NCBI GenBank assembly: GCA_900770025.1
Contig: CAAGIW010000069.1
Coordinates: forward strand, 1 to 18,492
DNA length: 18,492 nt
Direction: 5' to 3'
DNA from: an uncultured Prevotella sp.
GTDB lineage: Bacteria; Bacteroidota; Bacteroidia; Bacteroidales; Bacteroidaceae
Shown here: positions 1 to 6,200 of the stretch, one piece after another
Position numbering within the stretch: the stretch's first letter is position 1
Layout of the letters: each line of letters begins with the position of its first letter
Notes under the pieces: model-generated
Databases searched by the model: none
Told to the model about the DNA's origin: nothing
Seen by the model: only the letters and a program-made list of their open reading frames with translations
Made by a program: the position numbers and the translations under genes

Positions 1-140
1 ACCTACCTGAGTAGTTACGAAGTCTGGATGACGCTTTTGCTATCCCATCTCTTGTGCCAAACGTTCTCTCTCGTCCTTTTATGCACCATCCTCAATGCTG
101 TTCTCACAGTCTCTTCATTGTATAATTATCGTAAAATAAT

Positions 141-181
141 CAACTTATAAGTTGTATATTCCAATTTTATTCGTATATTTG
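141..181 (+). promoter_or_regulatory. Promoter with palindromic operator for the toxin-antitoxin pair
   Basis: A Bacteroidota-type promoter is visible: GTTG at 151-154 as the -33 element, 19 bp of spacer, and TATATTTG at 174-181 matching the -7 consensus TAnnTTTG. The 14-bp sequence CAACTTATAAGTTG at 141-154 is a perfect palindrome ending on the -33 element. That is where an autoregulating HTH antitoxin would be expected to bind and block RNA polymerase. Transcription would start near 187, leaving a leader of only about 12 bases before the ATG at 199. The promoter is a motif match; the operator role is inferred. I see no supported gene in 1-140. Confidence 0.6.
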
Positions 182-198
182 CACAAAATGAAATAAGC

Positions 199-750
199 AT
201 GAAGTTTGACCTTATTACGGAAAACGAACGCTTGTGGGCTGTACGATACGATGACAGTCTTGACAATGTGATTGACTCCATTTTTGAACAATGGAATGAT
301 GTAGTGTGGCTTCGCTCTTTCTTCAAGGAAAATATTGATGATTTGGCCTCATATTTCAAGATTACCGACGTCAATCAAGCCATCTATGACACTATTGAGG
401 ACAGCGAGCATCTGCAGTGTCTAATCATGGACATATCGCCGGATGCAGACCTTGATAAAATCTTTCGTCCGTTGGAGAATGGCAGGACATCAGAGATGCT
501 GTTGGGTAAGGAGAAAGCAAGGCTACGAAATACGCCACGACATGCGTCATGGCTGCGTATCTATGCCATCAAACTTGAACCGGGCATTTACGTCGTCACG
601 GGTGGTGCCATCAAGCTGACACGCACCATGCAGGAGCGTGAACATACTTTGAAGGAGTTGGTTCGGATGGAGAAGGTGCGCCGTTTCCTGCTTGACAATG
701 ACATTGCAGACAGGGAATCTTTCGTGGATTATTTGAGTGAACTGCAATAG
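199..750 (+). CDS. Putative toxin of a HigB/RelE-like toxin-antitoxin module
   Basis: A 183-residue cytoplasmic protein with no signal peptide or membrane segment. I recall similar proteins encoded before small HTH genes in Bacteroidales, but I know of no firm function. The C-terminal part (about residues 115-150) has a hydrophobic strand, then VTGGAIKLTRTMQ near residues 133-146, then a charged helix. This resembles the end of RelE/HigB/Gp49-type ribonuclease toxins, where a strand is followed by a basic 'GF-KK-T' segment. The first 100 residues are acidic and would be an extension compared with typical HigB toxins of about 90-110 residues. The stop is 16 bases before the next start, so the two genes are probably one operon in toxin-first order, as in higBA. 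The ATG at 199 lacks a Shine-Dalgarno sequence and lies just below the promoter. The toxin role is inferred mainly from context. Confidence 0.55.
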   Translation: MKFDLITENERLWAVRYDDSLDNVIDSIFEQWNDVVWLRSFFKENIDDLASYFKITDVNQAIYDTIEDSEHLQCLIMDISPDADLDKIFRPLENGRTSEMLLGKEKARLRNTPRHASWLRIYAIKLEPGIYVVTGGAIKLTRTMQEREHTLKELVRMEKVRRFLLDNDIADRESFVDYLSELQ

Positions 751-754
751 AGAG

Positions 755-764
755 AAGGAGGTGA
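755..764 (+). promoter_or_regulatory. Unusually strong Shine-Dalgarno of the antitoxin gene
   Basis: AAGGAGGTGA ends two bases before the ATG at 767, with the GGAGG core five bases from it. It matches the full anti-Shine-Dalgarno complement, which is rare in this phylum. It fixes the antitoxin start at 767 rather than at the in-frame ATG at 737, which lies inside the toxin coding region. Confidence 0.8.
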
Positions 765-766
765 CT

Positions 767-1081
767 ATGAAAACAACTGATGAAATTGTTTCCAAGTTGA
801 AGGAACACAGGGCTTCTACGCCATCAAGATGGCGTGAAAATGCGGAATGGAGAATGGCGAATAAGTCATGGCTTCGCTATTCGCAGCATATTGCCATGAT
901 GATGCTTGACAGGATGGAGGAACTGCACATGTCTCAAAAGAGACTTGCGGAACTGATGGGATGCAGCCAGCAGTATGTTTCCAAAGTGCTCAAGGGACAA
1001 GAGAATCTGTCTCTCGAAACTCTCTCCAAGATAGAACGCTGCCTCGACCTCCGTATTATAGCAGAGCCAGTGTTGGCCTGA
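767..1081 (+). CDS. XRE-family HTH protein, putative HigA-type antitoxin
   Basis: A 104-residue protein. Residues 55-98 form a recognisable Cro/C1-type helix-turn-helix: MSQKRLAELMGCSQQYVSKV is the helix-turn-recognition-helix core, followed by the usual helix ending 'LETLSKIERCLDL'. The N-terminal half (about 1-50) is basic and helical and could be the toxin-binding part, though in HigA proteins the arrangement varies. The gene follows the toxin candidate by 16 bases. By analogy with HigA it should neutralise its partner and repress the shared promoter through the palindrome at 141-154. Translation should start at 767, directly after a near-perfect Shine-Dalgarno. The HTH call is firm; the antitoxin role rests on gene pairing, order and the operator-like palindrome. 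An ordinary XRE regulator with an unrelated upstream gene is the alternative. Confidence 0.75.
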   Translation: MKTTDEIVSKLKEHRASTPSRWRENAEWRMANKSWLRYSQHIAMMMLDRMEELHMSQKRLAELMGCSQQYVSKVLKGQENLSLETLSKIERCLDLRIIAEPVLA

Positions 1082-1173
1082 TGCGTGTGATAAACTCTGT
1101 GTCAAGGTGTGTAACGCCGTGTTTGCCCGTGTCCGTCTGTGCATGGCGACGGTGGAAGGGTGGGGCTGTGGGG

Positions 1174-2583
1174 TCAGAACTCCTCGGCGAGGGGTTTACC
1201 TTCTAACCATGCTGCCATGTTGAGCACCAGCAAGTTCCAGTTTTGGAACCCCTTGTTCAGCACGGGCTCGCCGTTTTCGGGCAGGTAATACTCGTGCAGG
1301 GCGCCGAAGCGCTCGTAGTCTCTGCCCAGCAATAGGATGGTTTTTTCTGCCAGTTCGCGCGCTTCGTCAAGATAACCGTATCTCACCAATCCGCGGAACA
1401 CTAAGTAGTTCACGTTTATCCATATCGGCCCCTGCCATGATGAGGGGTTGCCGCTGGCACGCAGGTCGTACATCTTTTCCTGCGGCGATAGGGTGCGGAT
1501 GCCCGCCGGGGCGTTGAACGAGGTGGTGTCTTTGTAGTGCTTCTCCACCATGAGCCGCGCCTGAGAGTCTGTGGCCACCCCCGCCCACATCGCCATGAAA
1601 CCGCTCCACACGCTGAGGCGCTGTATCAGACAGTGGTAGGTGCGCGGCTGACCCACGTGCAGAAATAGTTGTCCGGGTTTCAGTCCGTCCACATCGGGAG
1701 CTGTAACGGGCAGCAGGTTCAGATCTACGCTGTAGTAGAATCCGTCGCGCGGGTCCCAGCAGTGCTCTTGTATGCAGGCTTTCAGTGCCTGAGCCTCGCT
1801 GCCGAAGCGGCTGGCAATCTCGTTCATGTGCAGGCAGCCGGCCAAGTATTCCATGGCAAGCAGTTCTCTATACATCAAGGCATTGAGGAAGATGGAGCCC
1901 GAACTGCCGTGGGGGCGGTAGAAGGTGCTGGGGTCGTTGTCCACCCCTATGGCCTCGTCTGTCTGCCAGTACATCAGACCGGTGGCAACATGGCGGTGAT
2001 AGTTCAGGTAGAGACTCTCGAAAGCCTGCAACTTATAGAAGTGCTCGCGCAGCCATTCTGCATCGCCTCCCATGTGGCGCACGATGAAAGCCGCGTGCTG
2101 TGCGATGGTGGGCTTGTGCATGTTGCTCTTCCATGGGTTTCTGTTGGCCAGCATCTCCTCGCGCGAGGGGGCGTTTCGCTCAATCCAGATGGGAATCCAC
2201 CCGTCCATTCCGCCATAGTGCAGTGCGTTGAGCACGCATCCCTGTTCGTATTGCAGGGCCTCTTGCCGGTCTTTTTCGGTGCCGTGCTCCAACAGAATCT
2301 GGCGCAGAGCCACATCGCTCAGCCACGAATCCCAGTCCCAGAGCATGTCTAAATACTGGTTGCTGCCCGGAGCCAAGAAGGGATAGACCAGCGCCTTGCC
2401 CTTTTCGCGGTACATGCCTTTCATGTCACGATAGATGTGTTGGCGGCACAAGTCGGTGTATTTCTTCACGTTTTCGGGTGTGCGCTGCGGCAGTTGTGCC
2501 CACAGGGAGAGGGGAGATGCCGTCAGCAGACAGAACAATAGACAGGCTATGCCCTGCAAAGAGGGGTGCGAAAAGATTTTCAT
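1174..2583 (-). CDS. Secreted GH63/trehalase-like glycoside hydrolase
   Basis: A 469-residue protein with an N-terminal signal peptide: hydrophobic core about residues 8-27, probable cleavage after SLWA at residue 29. It should act in the periplasm or outside the cell. The rest has the pattern of an (alpha/alpha)6-barrel hydrolase of the GH63/trehalase/mannosylglycerate-hydrolase type. Motifs in order are LWDWDSW, IERNAP, GVDNDPSTF with acidic residues 215 and 217, GNPSSWQGPIWINVNYLVFRG, and HEYYLPENGEPV with Glu431. In GH63 relatives an Asp in the 'DN' motif and a late Glu are the catalytic acid and base, so Asp215 or Asp217 and Glu431 are the candidates. The substrate cannot be read from sequence; an alpha-glucoside, mannoside or trehalose-like sugar is possible. 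It lies downstream of mdh on the same strand, but a strong terminator separates them, and I see no clear promoter of its own in 2584-2650. Confidence 0.78.
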   Translation of the reverse strand: MKIFSHPSLQGIACLLFCLLTASPLSLWAQLPQRTPENVKKYTDLCRQHIYRDMKGMYREKGKALVYPFLAPGSNQYLDMLWDWDSWLSDVALRQILLEHGTEKDRQEALQYEQGCVLNALHYGGMDGWIPIWIERNAPSREEMLANRNPWKSNMHKPTIAQHAAFIVRHMGGDAEWLREHFYKLQAFESLYLNYHRHVATGLMYWQTDEAIGVDNDPSTFYRPHGSSGSIFLNALMYRELLAMEYLAGCLHMNEIASRFGSEAQALKACIQEHCWDPRDGFYYSVDLNLLPVTAPDVDGLKPGQLFLHVGQPRTYHCLIQRLSVWSGFMAMWAGVATDSQARLMVEKHYKDTTSFNAPAGIRTLSPQEKMYDLRASGNPSSWQGPIWINVNYLVFRGLVRYGYLDEARELAEKTILLLGRDYERFGALHEYYLPENGEPVLNKGFQNWNLLVLNMAAWLEGKPLAEEF

Positions 2584-2653
2584 GGTGTGTGTTTTTCGGT
2601 GAGGTCAGTAGGTTGGTGGATGGCAGCGGCGTGTGTCTTCTGCCCGAGATATG

Positions 2654-2686
2654 AAAAATGGGCGCACCGCAACAGGTGCGCCCATT
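2654..2686 (-). terminator. Intrinsic terminator of mdh
   Basis: Perfect 12-bp inverted repeat: AATGGGCGCACC at 2657-2668 pairs with GGTGCGCCCATT at 2675-2686, around a 6-base loop. Read on the minus strand, the GC-rich stem runs into a short T-tract (2658-2654). It begins 12 bases after the mdh stop and should isolate mdh from the glycoside hydrolase gene. Confidence 0.85.
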
Positions 2687-2698
2687 CCTTATGGTGTA

Positions 2699-3697
2699 TT
2701 AAAGGTTGGGGTTAATCTTGTTCCATTCTGCCACGGGAGGCACGATGTTGAGGGTCACCAGTTCATCGCGCATCTTGCACAGGTGTGCATAGCTTGCATC
2801 CAAGGCAGCCATTTCCTCTGCTGTTCCCTCGGGCATCTTGTAGGTGCATCCGTCGGTAGAGAGGGTGGTGTCCATAGCCATCATGATGTTCTGGTACTTT
2901 TCGTTCTTCACATAGGTGCCTGCGGGCCATGCAAAGGGCTCGCCGCCCATCACGGCACGAATCATCTCTACAGAGCAGTAGGCAGGGCTCTGCCATGAGC
3001 TGCGGCCGCGGAGCTGGATAATCTTGGCGCCACCCTGCACCACGTCGGTGCGCAGTTTTTCCCAATCCTCCTGAGTGAGGGCGTCGGTACCGATGATGCT
3101 GCTCAGAGGCTTGCCCTGAATCATCACCTTGCTGCCGAACACTGCCATCTGCTCACCGTGTCCGCCGAAGGTGCGGCAACCGGTAACATCGTCGCTCTTC
3201 ACACCAAGTTTCTTGCAGAGTTCGCTGCGCAGACGGGTGGAATCGAGGGCGGCCAAGGTGGTCACCTGTGAGGGTTTCAGTCCTGAATAGAGCAGAGTGA
3301 CCAGTCCGGTGAGGTCGGCGGGGTTGAAAATCACCACCACGTGCTTCACGTCGGGGCAGTACTGTTTGATGTTCTTGCCCAATTCCTCGGCAATCTTGCA
3401 GTTGCCTGCCAGCAGGTCTTCGCGGGTCATGCCTGCCTTGCGGGGAGCTCCGCCCGATGAGATGATATATTTGGCATCTTTGAAAGCCTCTGCCACGTCG
3501 GTGGTGGCGGTAAGGTTCACGCTGTCATATCCGCAGTGGAACATCTCTTCCATCACACCCTCCATTCCGGGAGCGTAAACGTCGTACAGGCACACGTTAG
3601 GAGTGAGTTTCATTGTCAATGCTGTCTGCACCATAGTGGAACCGATGGCACCACCAGCGCCTACAATCACCAGTTTGTCGTTAGTTAAGAATCCCAT
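2699..3697 (-). CDS. mdh: Malate dehydrogenase (NAD-dependent)
   Basis: A 332-residue enzyme of the lactate/malate dehydrogenase superfamily, interconverting malate and oxaloacetate in the cytoplasm. In Bacteroidales this usually serves the reductive branch toward succinate. The NAD-binding motif GAGGAIG is at residues 13-19, and Asp39 at the end of the second strand favours NAD over NADP. The substrate loop GGAPRKAGMTRED carries Arg86 and Arg92; Arg at the first site is the malate rather than lactate signature. Asn125, Asp152, Arg155 and the catalytic His180 in FGGHGE are all present. I chose the start at 3697 (MGFLTNDKLVIVGAGG) because it places the Rossmann strand normally. An in-frame ATG 51 bases upstream would add an AT-rich-coded extension with no family support. 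The gene is divergent from the aminopeptidase and ends in its own terminator. Confidence 0.93.
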   Translation of the reverse strand: MGFLTNDKLVIVGAGGAIGSTMVQTALTMKLTPNVCLYDVYAPGMEGVMEEMFHCGYDSVNLTATTDVAEAFKDAKYIISSGGAPRKAGMTREDLLAGNCKIAEELGKNIKQYCPDVKHVVVIFNPADLTGLVTLLYSGLKPSQVTTLAALDSTRLRSELCKKLGVKSDDVTGCRTFGGHGEQMAVFGSKVMIQGKPLSSIIGTDALTQEDWEKLRTDVVQGGAKIIQLRGRSSWQSPAYCSVEMIRAVMGGEPFAWPAGTYVKNEKYQNIMMAMDTTLSTDGCTYKMPEGTAEEMAALDASYAHLCKMRDELVTLNIVPPVAEWNKINPNL

Positions 3698-3809
3698 AAT
3701 TGTATTGATGTTATATATTAGTAATGTATTGTCATTAAAGCGTTTCAATGGCAGGAAGAATCCTTTTACCTTATGCCCGAGCGGGGCCGATAACCCCGAA
3801 ATCGCATGG

Positions 3810-3817
3810 CAAAGTTA
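3810..3817 (-). promoter_or_regulatory. Candidate -7 box of the mdh promoter
   Basis: On the minus strand 3817-3810 reads TAACTTTG, matching TAnnTTTG, but no good -33 TTTG sits at the right distance. A second match, TATCTTTG at 3856-3849 on the minus strand, is about equally plausible. Either gives a leader of roughly 100-145 bases. The leader contains a small hairpin (CGGGG at 3782-3786 with CCCCG at 3794-3798). Confidence 0.35.
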
Positions 3818-3857
3818 GTAAAAAAGAGTGTATCGCCGCTCATTTCGCCAAAGATAA

Positions 3858-3889
3858 TTTGTTATAAATTCTGAAAACACGTATCTTTG
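3858..3889 (+). promoter_or_regulatory. Promoter of the aminopeptidase P gene
   Basis: TTTG at 3858-3861, a 20-bp spacer, and TATCTTTG at 3882-3889 match the Bacteroidota vegetative promoter in both boxes. Transcription should begin near 3896, about 15 bases before the ATG at 3911. Confidence 0.75.
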
Positions 3890-3910
3890 TAAGGTACAAA
3901 TTGCAAAACA

Positions 3911-5704
3911 ATGACAAAAACAACAATCGTGCAACGTTTGGACAACTTGCGAGCCATTCTGAGAGAAGAGAAGATGCATGCCTTCATCTTTCCGAGTACC
4001 GACCCACATCACGGAGAGTATGTGCCCGACCACTGGAAGGGAAGGGAGTATGTGAGCGGCTTCAACGGGTCGGCAGGCACTGTGGTGGTGACGCTGGAAG
4101 AGGCTGCGCTGTGGACCGACTCGCGCTATTTTCTTGCGGCCGAAGAGCAGTTGCAGGGCACGGGTATAGCGTTGATGAAGGAACGGACAGAGGGCACTCC
4201 TTCCATCACCGAGTGGTTAGGGAGAAAACTCTGCACGGTGAGTGGGGCCGTGGTGGGCGTTGACGGCATGGTGAACAGTGCTGCCGCCGTGAAGGAGTGG
4301 GCAGAGGCGCTGAAGCATGAGGGCGGCATCACGCTGCGCACCAATTTCGATCCCCTGCAACGCCTGTGGAAGGAGCGTCCGCCGCTGCCCGAAGGACCCA
4401 TCGTGGCGCATCCGTTGGCGTTTGCCGGCGAGAGTTGTGCCGAAAAATTGGGACGGGTGAGACAGTGGATGAAGACCAACACGGTGTGCGGTATCATGGT
4501 GTCGGCACTCGACGATATAGCCTGGCTCACCAATCTGCGCGGCTCGGATGTGCACTGCACGCCCGTGTTTGTGGCGTATATGCTGGTGATGATAGACAGG
4601 GCGGTGCTGTTTGCCGACGGCAGGAGGATGACCGATGAAGCGCGGCTGCAGATGAAGCAGAGTGGGGTGGAGGTGGCTCCCTATGAAAGCGTGGGCGATG
4701 CCCTGAAGAAATATGGCGAATACAATATCCTGATGGACGAGGGGGAAACCTCTTATACATTATATAATAAGGTGCGCTGCGCGGAGAAGCGAGGAGGCGC
4801 ATCGCCCATCCCCATGATGAAGGCCGTGAAAAACGATGCCGAGATAGCCGGTTTCAGAAGGGCTATGGTGCGCGACGGGGTGGCTATGGTCAGGTTTTTG
4901 CGCTGGCTGAAGCCCGCAGTGCAGGCCGGCGGACAGACGGAGATGAGCATAGACCGCCGGCTCACCGAGTTCAGGGCGGAACAGGAGGGATTCAAGGGAC
5001 TGTCGTTCGACACCATAGCCGGCTATCAGGCTCATGGAGCAATCGTGCACTATGAGGCCACTCCTGAGAGCGATGCCACCCTCAAGGCCGAAGGTCTGTT
5101 GCTGCTCGACAGCGGTGCGCAGTATGCTGATGGCACTACCGACATTACCCGCACCATCGCCTTGGGACCGCTCACCCCCGAACAGCGGCACGTATATACT
5201 GTGGTGCTGAAAGGACATATCCAGTTGTCTATGGCAAAATTTCCGGAAGGAGCTGCTGGTACGCAGATAGACATGATGGCTCGCGGTGCCATGTGGCGTG
5301 AGGGAATGAACTATATGCACGGTACTGGGCATGGAGTGGGTAGCTGCCTGTCGGTGCACGAGGGACCGCACCAGATACGCATGGAATGGAGAGGTGCGCC
5401 CCTGTTGCCGGGCATGACAGTGACCAATGAACCCGGAATCTACCTTGCCCATCGCTTTGGCGTGCGTATCGAGAACACCATGCTTGTGGCTCCCTACATG
5501 CAGACGGAGTTTGGCAGATTCCTGCAGTTGGAACCCCTGACGCTCTGTCCTATAGATCTGGAACCCGTCAACACCGAAGAACTGACACAAGAAGAGAAGA
5601 CATGGCTCAACAGCTATCATCGTCATGTGTATGAAACGCTTGCACCGTGGCTGGCAGACGAGGATAAGGAATGGCTGAAGCAAGCCACCCGTGCGATAGA
5701 ATAG
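3911..5704 (+). CDS. pepP: Xaa-Pro aminopeptidase (aminopeptidase P, peptidase M24B), long form
   Basis: A 597-residue cytoplasmic metallopeptidase that removes an N-terminal residue preceding proline. The length matches the three-domain aminopeptidase P form rather than the roughly 440-residue E. coli PepP type. Two creatinase-like N-terminal domains (about residues 8-300) precede the M24 pita-bread catalytic domain (about 310-535) and a short C-terminal extension. The five metal ligands are visible: Asp400 (LLLLDSG), Asp411 (TTDITRT), His474 (GTGHGVG), Glu507 (NEPGIY) and Glu521 (RIENT). No signal peptide is seen. The ATG at 3911 follows the promoter closely and has no Shine-Dalgarno. The gene stands alone, divergent from mdh and followed by the separate rpsU promoter. 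It probably helps recycle proline-containing peptides in a peptide-fermenting organism, which is an inference. Confidence 0.92.
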   Translation: MTKTTIVQRLDNLRAILREEKMHAFIFPSTDPHHGEYVPDHWKGREYVSGFNGSAGTVVVTLEEAALWTDSRYFLAAEEQLQGTGIALMKERTEGTPSITEWLGRKLCTVSGAVVGVDGMVNSAAAVKEWAEALKHEGGITLRTNFDPLQRLWKERPPLPEGPIVAHPLAFAGESCAEKLGRVRQWMKTNTVCGIMVSALDDIAWLTNLRGSDVHCTPVFVAYMLVMIDRAVLFADGRRMTDEARLQMKQSGVEVAPYESVGDALKKYGEYNILMDEGETSYTLYNKVRCAEKRGGASPIPMMKAVKNDAEIAGFRRAMVRDGVAMVRFLRWLKPAVQAGGQTEMSIDRRLTEFRAEQEGFKGLSFDTIAGYQAHGAIVHYEATPESDATLKAEGLLLLDSGAQYADGTTDITRTIALGPLTPEQRHVYTVVLKGHIQLSMAKFPEGAAGTQIDMMARGAMWREGMNYMHGTGHGVGSCLSVHEGPHQIRMEWRGAPLLPGMTVTNEPGIYLAHRFGVRIENTMLVAPYMQTEFGRFLQLEPLTLCPIDLEPVNTEELTQEEKTWLNSYHRHVYETLAPWLADEDKEWLKQATRAIE

Positions 5705-5753
5705 CGGATGTCGATGCCGTGAGTGGCGGATGCTGATGCCGTGAGTGGCGGAT
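5704..5753 (+). repeat. Two-and-a-bit copy tandem repeat of 22 bp
   Basis: Two adjacent 22-bp units, 5704-5725 and 5726-5747, differ at two positions in the middle. A third start, GCGGAT, follows at 5748-5753. The array begins at the last base of the aminopeptidase stop codon. No function is apparent; it may be replication slippage or a short structured 3' end. Confidence 0.8.
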
Positions 5754-5827
5754 CTGTCGGTTGCTACACGATGGATGAGAGAAAAGACCGAAGACTTCAA
5801 TGCCCGTAAAAGAAAATGACATAAATG

Positions 5828-5859
5828 TTTGGCGGATAAAATATTAAGTTGTAATTTTG
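5828..5859 (+). promoter_or_regulatory. Promoter of rpsU
   Basis: TTTG at 5828-5831, a 20-bp spacer and TAATTTTG at 5852-5859 match both promoter boxes. The start site would be near 5866, giving a leader of about 59 bases that becomes very A-rich before the ATG. The promoter rules out the in-frame ATG at 5829 as the rpsU start. Confidence 0.75.
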
Positions 5860-5924
5860 CACCCGCAAATCGTGGCACCATGCCCGAAACATGTTTAATT
5901 ATAAATTCTAAATCAAAAAAACAA

Positions 5925-6116
5925 ATGATTATTGTACCCGTAAAAGAAGGCGAGAACATTGAAAAGGCCCTCAAGAAGTTCAAGAGAAAGTTTGAGAAAA
6001 CAGGTGTTGTGAAAGAACTCCGCTCACGTCAGCAATTCGACAAGCCATCTGTTTTGAAAAGGCTGAAGATGGAACGCGCCATTTACGTGCAGAAACTCAA
6101 GAACACCGAGGAATAA
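5925..6116 (+). CDS. rpsU: Small ribosomal subunit protein bS21
   Basis: A 63-residue, strongly basic protein beginning MIIVPVKEGENIEKALKKFK, which is diagnostic of bS21. It sits at the 3' end of 16S rRNA in the small subunit. In Bacteroidota, structural work on Flavobacterium ribosomes showed that bS21, with bS18 and bS6, covers the anti-Shine-Dalgarno, which explains SD-independent initiation. The start at 5925 gives the family length; the reading frame stays open upstream to 5829, but that stretch overlaps the promoter. The start is preceded by an A-rich stretch with no Shine-Dalgarno. The recombinase gene follows after 84 bases and has its own promoter match. Confidence 0.96.
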   Translation: MIIVPVKEGENIEKALKKFKRKFEKTGVVKELRSRQQFDKPSVLKRLKMERAIYVQKLKNTEE

Positions 6117-6132
6117 AATAGTTCTCGGAAAA

Positions 6133-6164
6133 TTTGGTAGTTCGAATAAATTTCCGTATTTTCG
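6133..6164 (+). promoter_or_regulatory. Probable promoter of the tyrosine recombinase gene
   Basis: TTTG at 6133-6136, a 20-bp spacer and TATTTTCG at 6157-6164 match the promoter pattern with one mismatch in the -7 box. The start site would be near 6171, about 30 bases before the ATG at 6201. It probably also serves hpf. Confidence 0.5.
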
Positions 6165-6200
6165 TTGCCGAAACATCGTTGAAGTGCAACCGTTTTGAGG

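Noticed and set aside
1..120. Possible degraded gene on the minus strand at the window edge, with protein-like stretches such as ERERLAQEMG
   Set aside because: The frame is broken by two stops within about 30 codons and continues off the window; no family could be recognised. A 49-codon open stretch on the plus strand (1-150) is equally unsupported.
737..766. Upstream in-frame ATG for the antitoxin at 737
   Set aside because: It lies inside the toxin coding region and has no ribosome-binding site, whereas 767 directly follows a near-perfect Shine-Dalgarno.
1082..1173. Bidirectional terminator between the convergent antitoxin and hydrolase genes
   Set aside because: The stretch is G/T-rich but I found no stem longer than a few pairs and no T-tract.
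1669..2352. 227-codon open frame on the plus strand
   Set aside because: It is antisense to the glycoside hydrolase gene, which has a signal peptide and family motifs. GC-rich coding DNA often leaves such frames open.
3698..3748. N-terminal extension of malate dehydrogenase from an ATG at 3748
   Set aside because: The added residues are encoded by AT-rich leader sequence and have no counterpart in the family; MGFLTNDKLVIVGAGG is the normal beginning.
5829..5924. Extended rpsU from the ATG at 5829
   Set aside because: The codon lies in the rpsU promoter, upstream of the probable transcript start, and the extra 32 residues are not part of bS21.
4760..5983. 407-codon open frame on the minus strand
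   Set aside because: It is antisense to the aminopeptidase and runs through the rpsU promoter; its composition shows no domain pattern.
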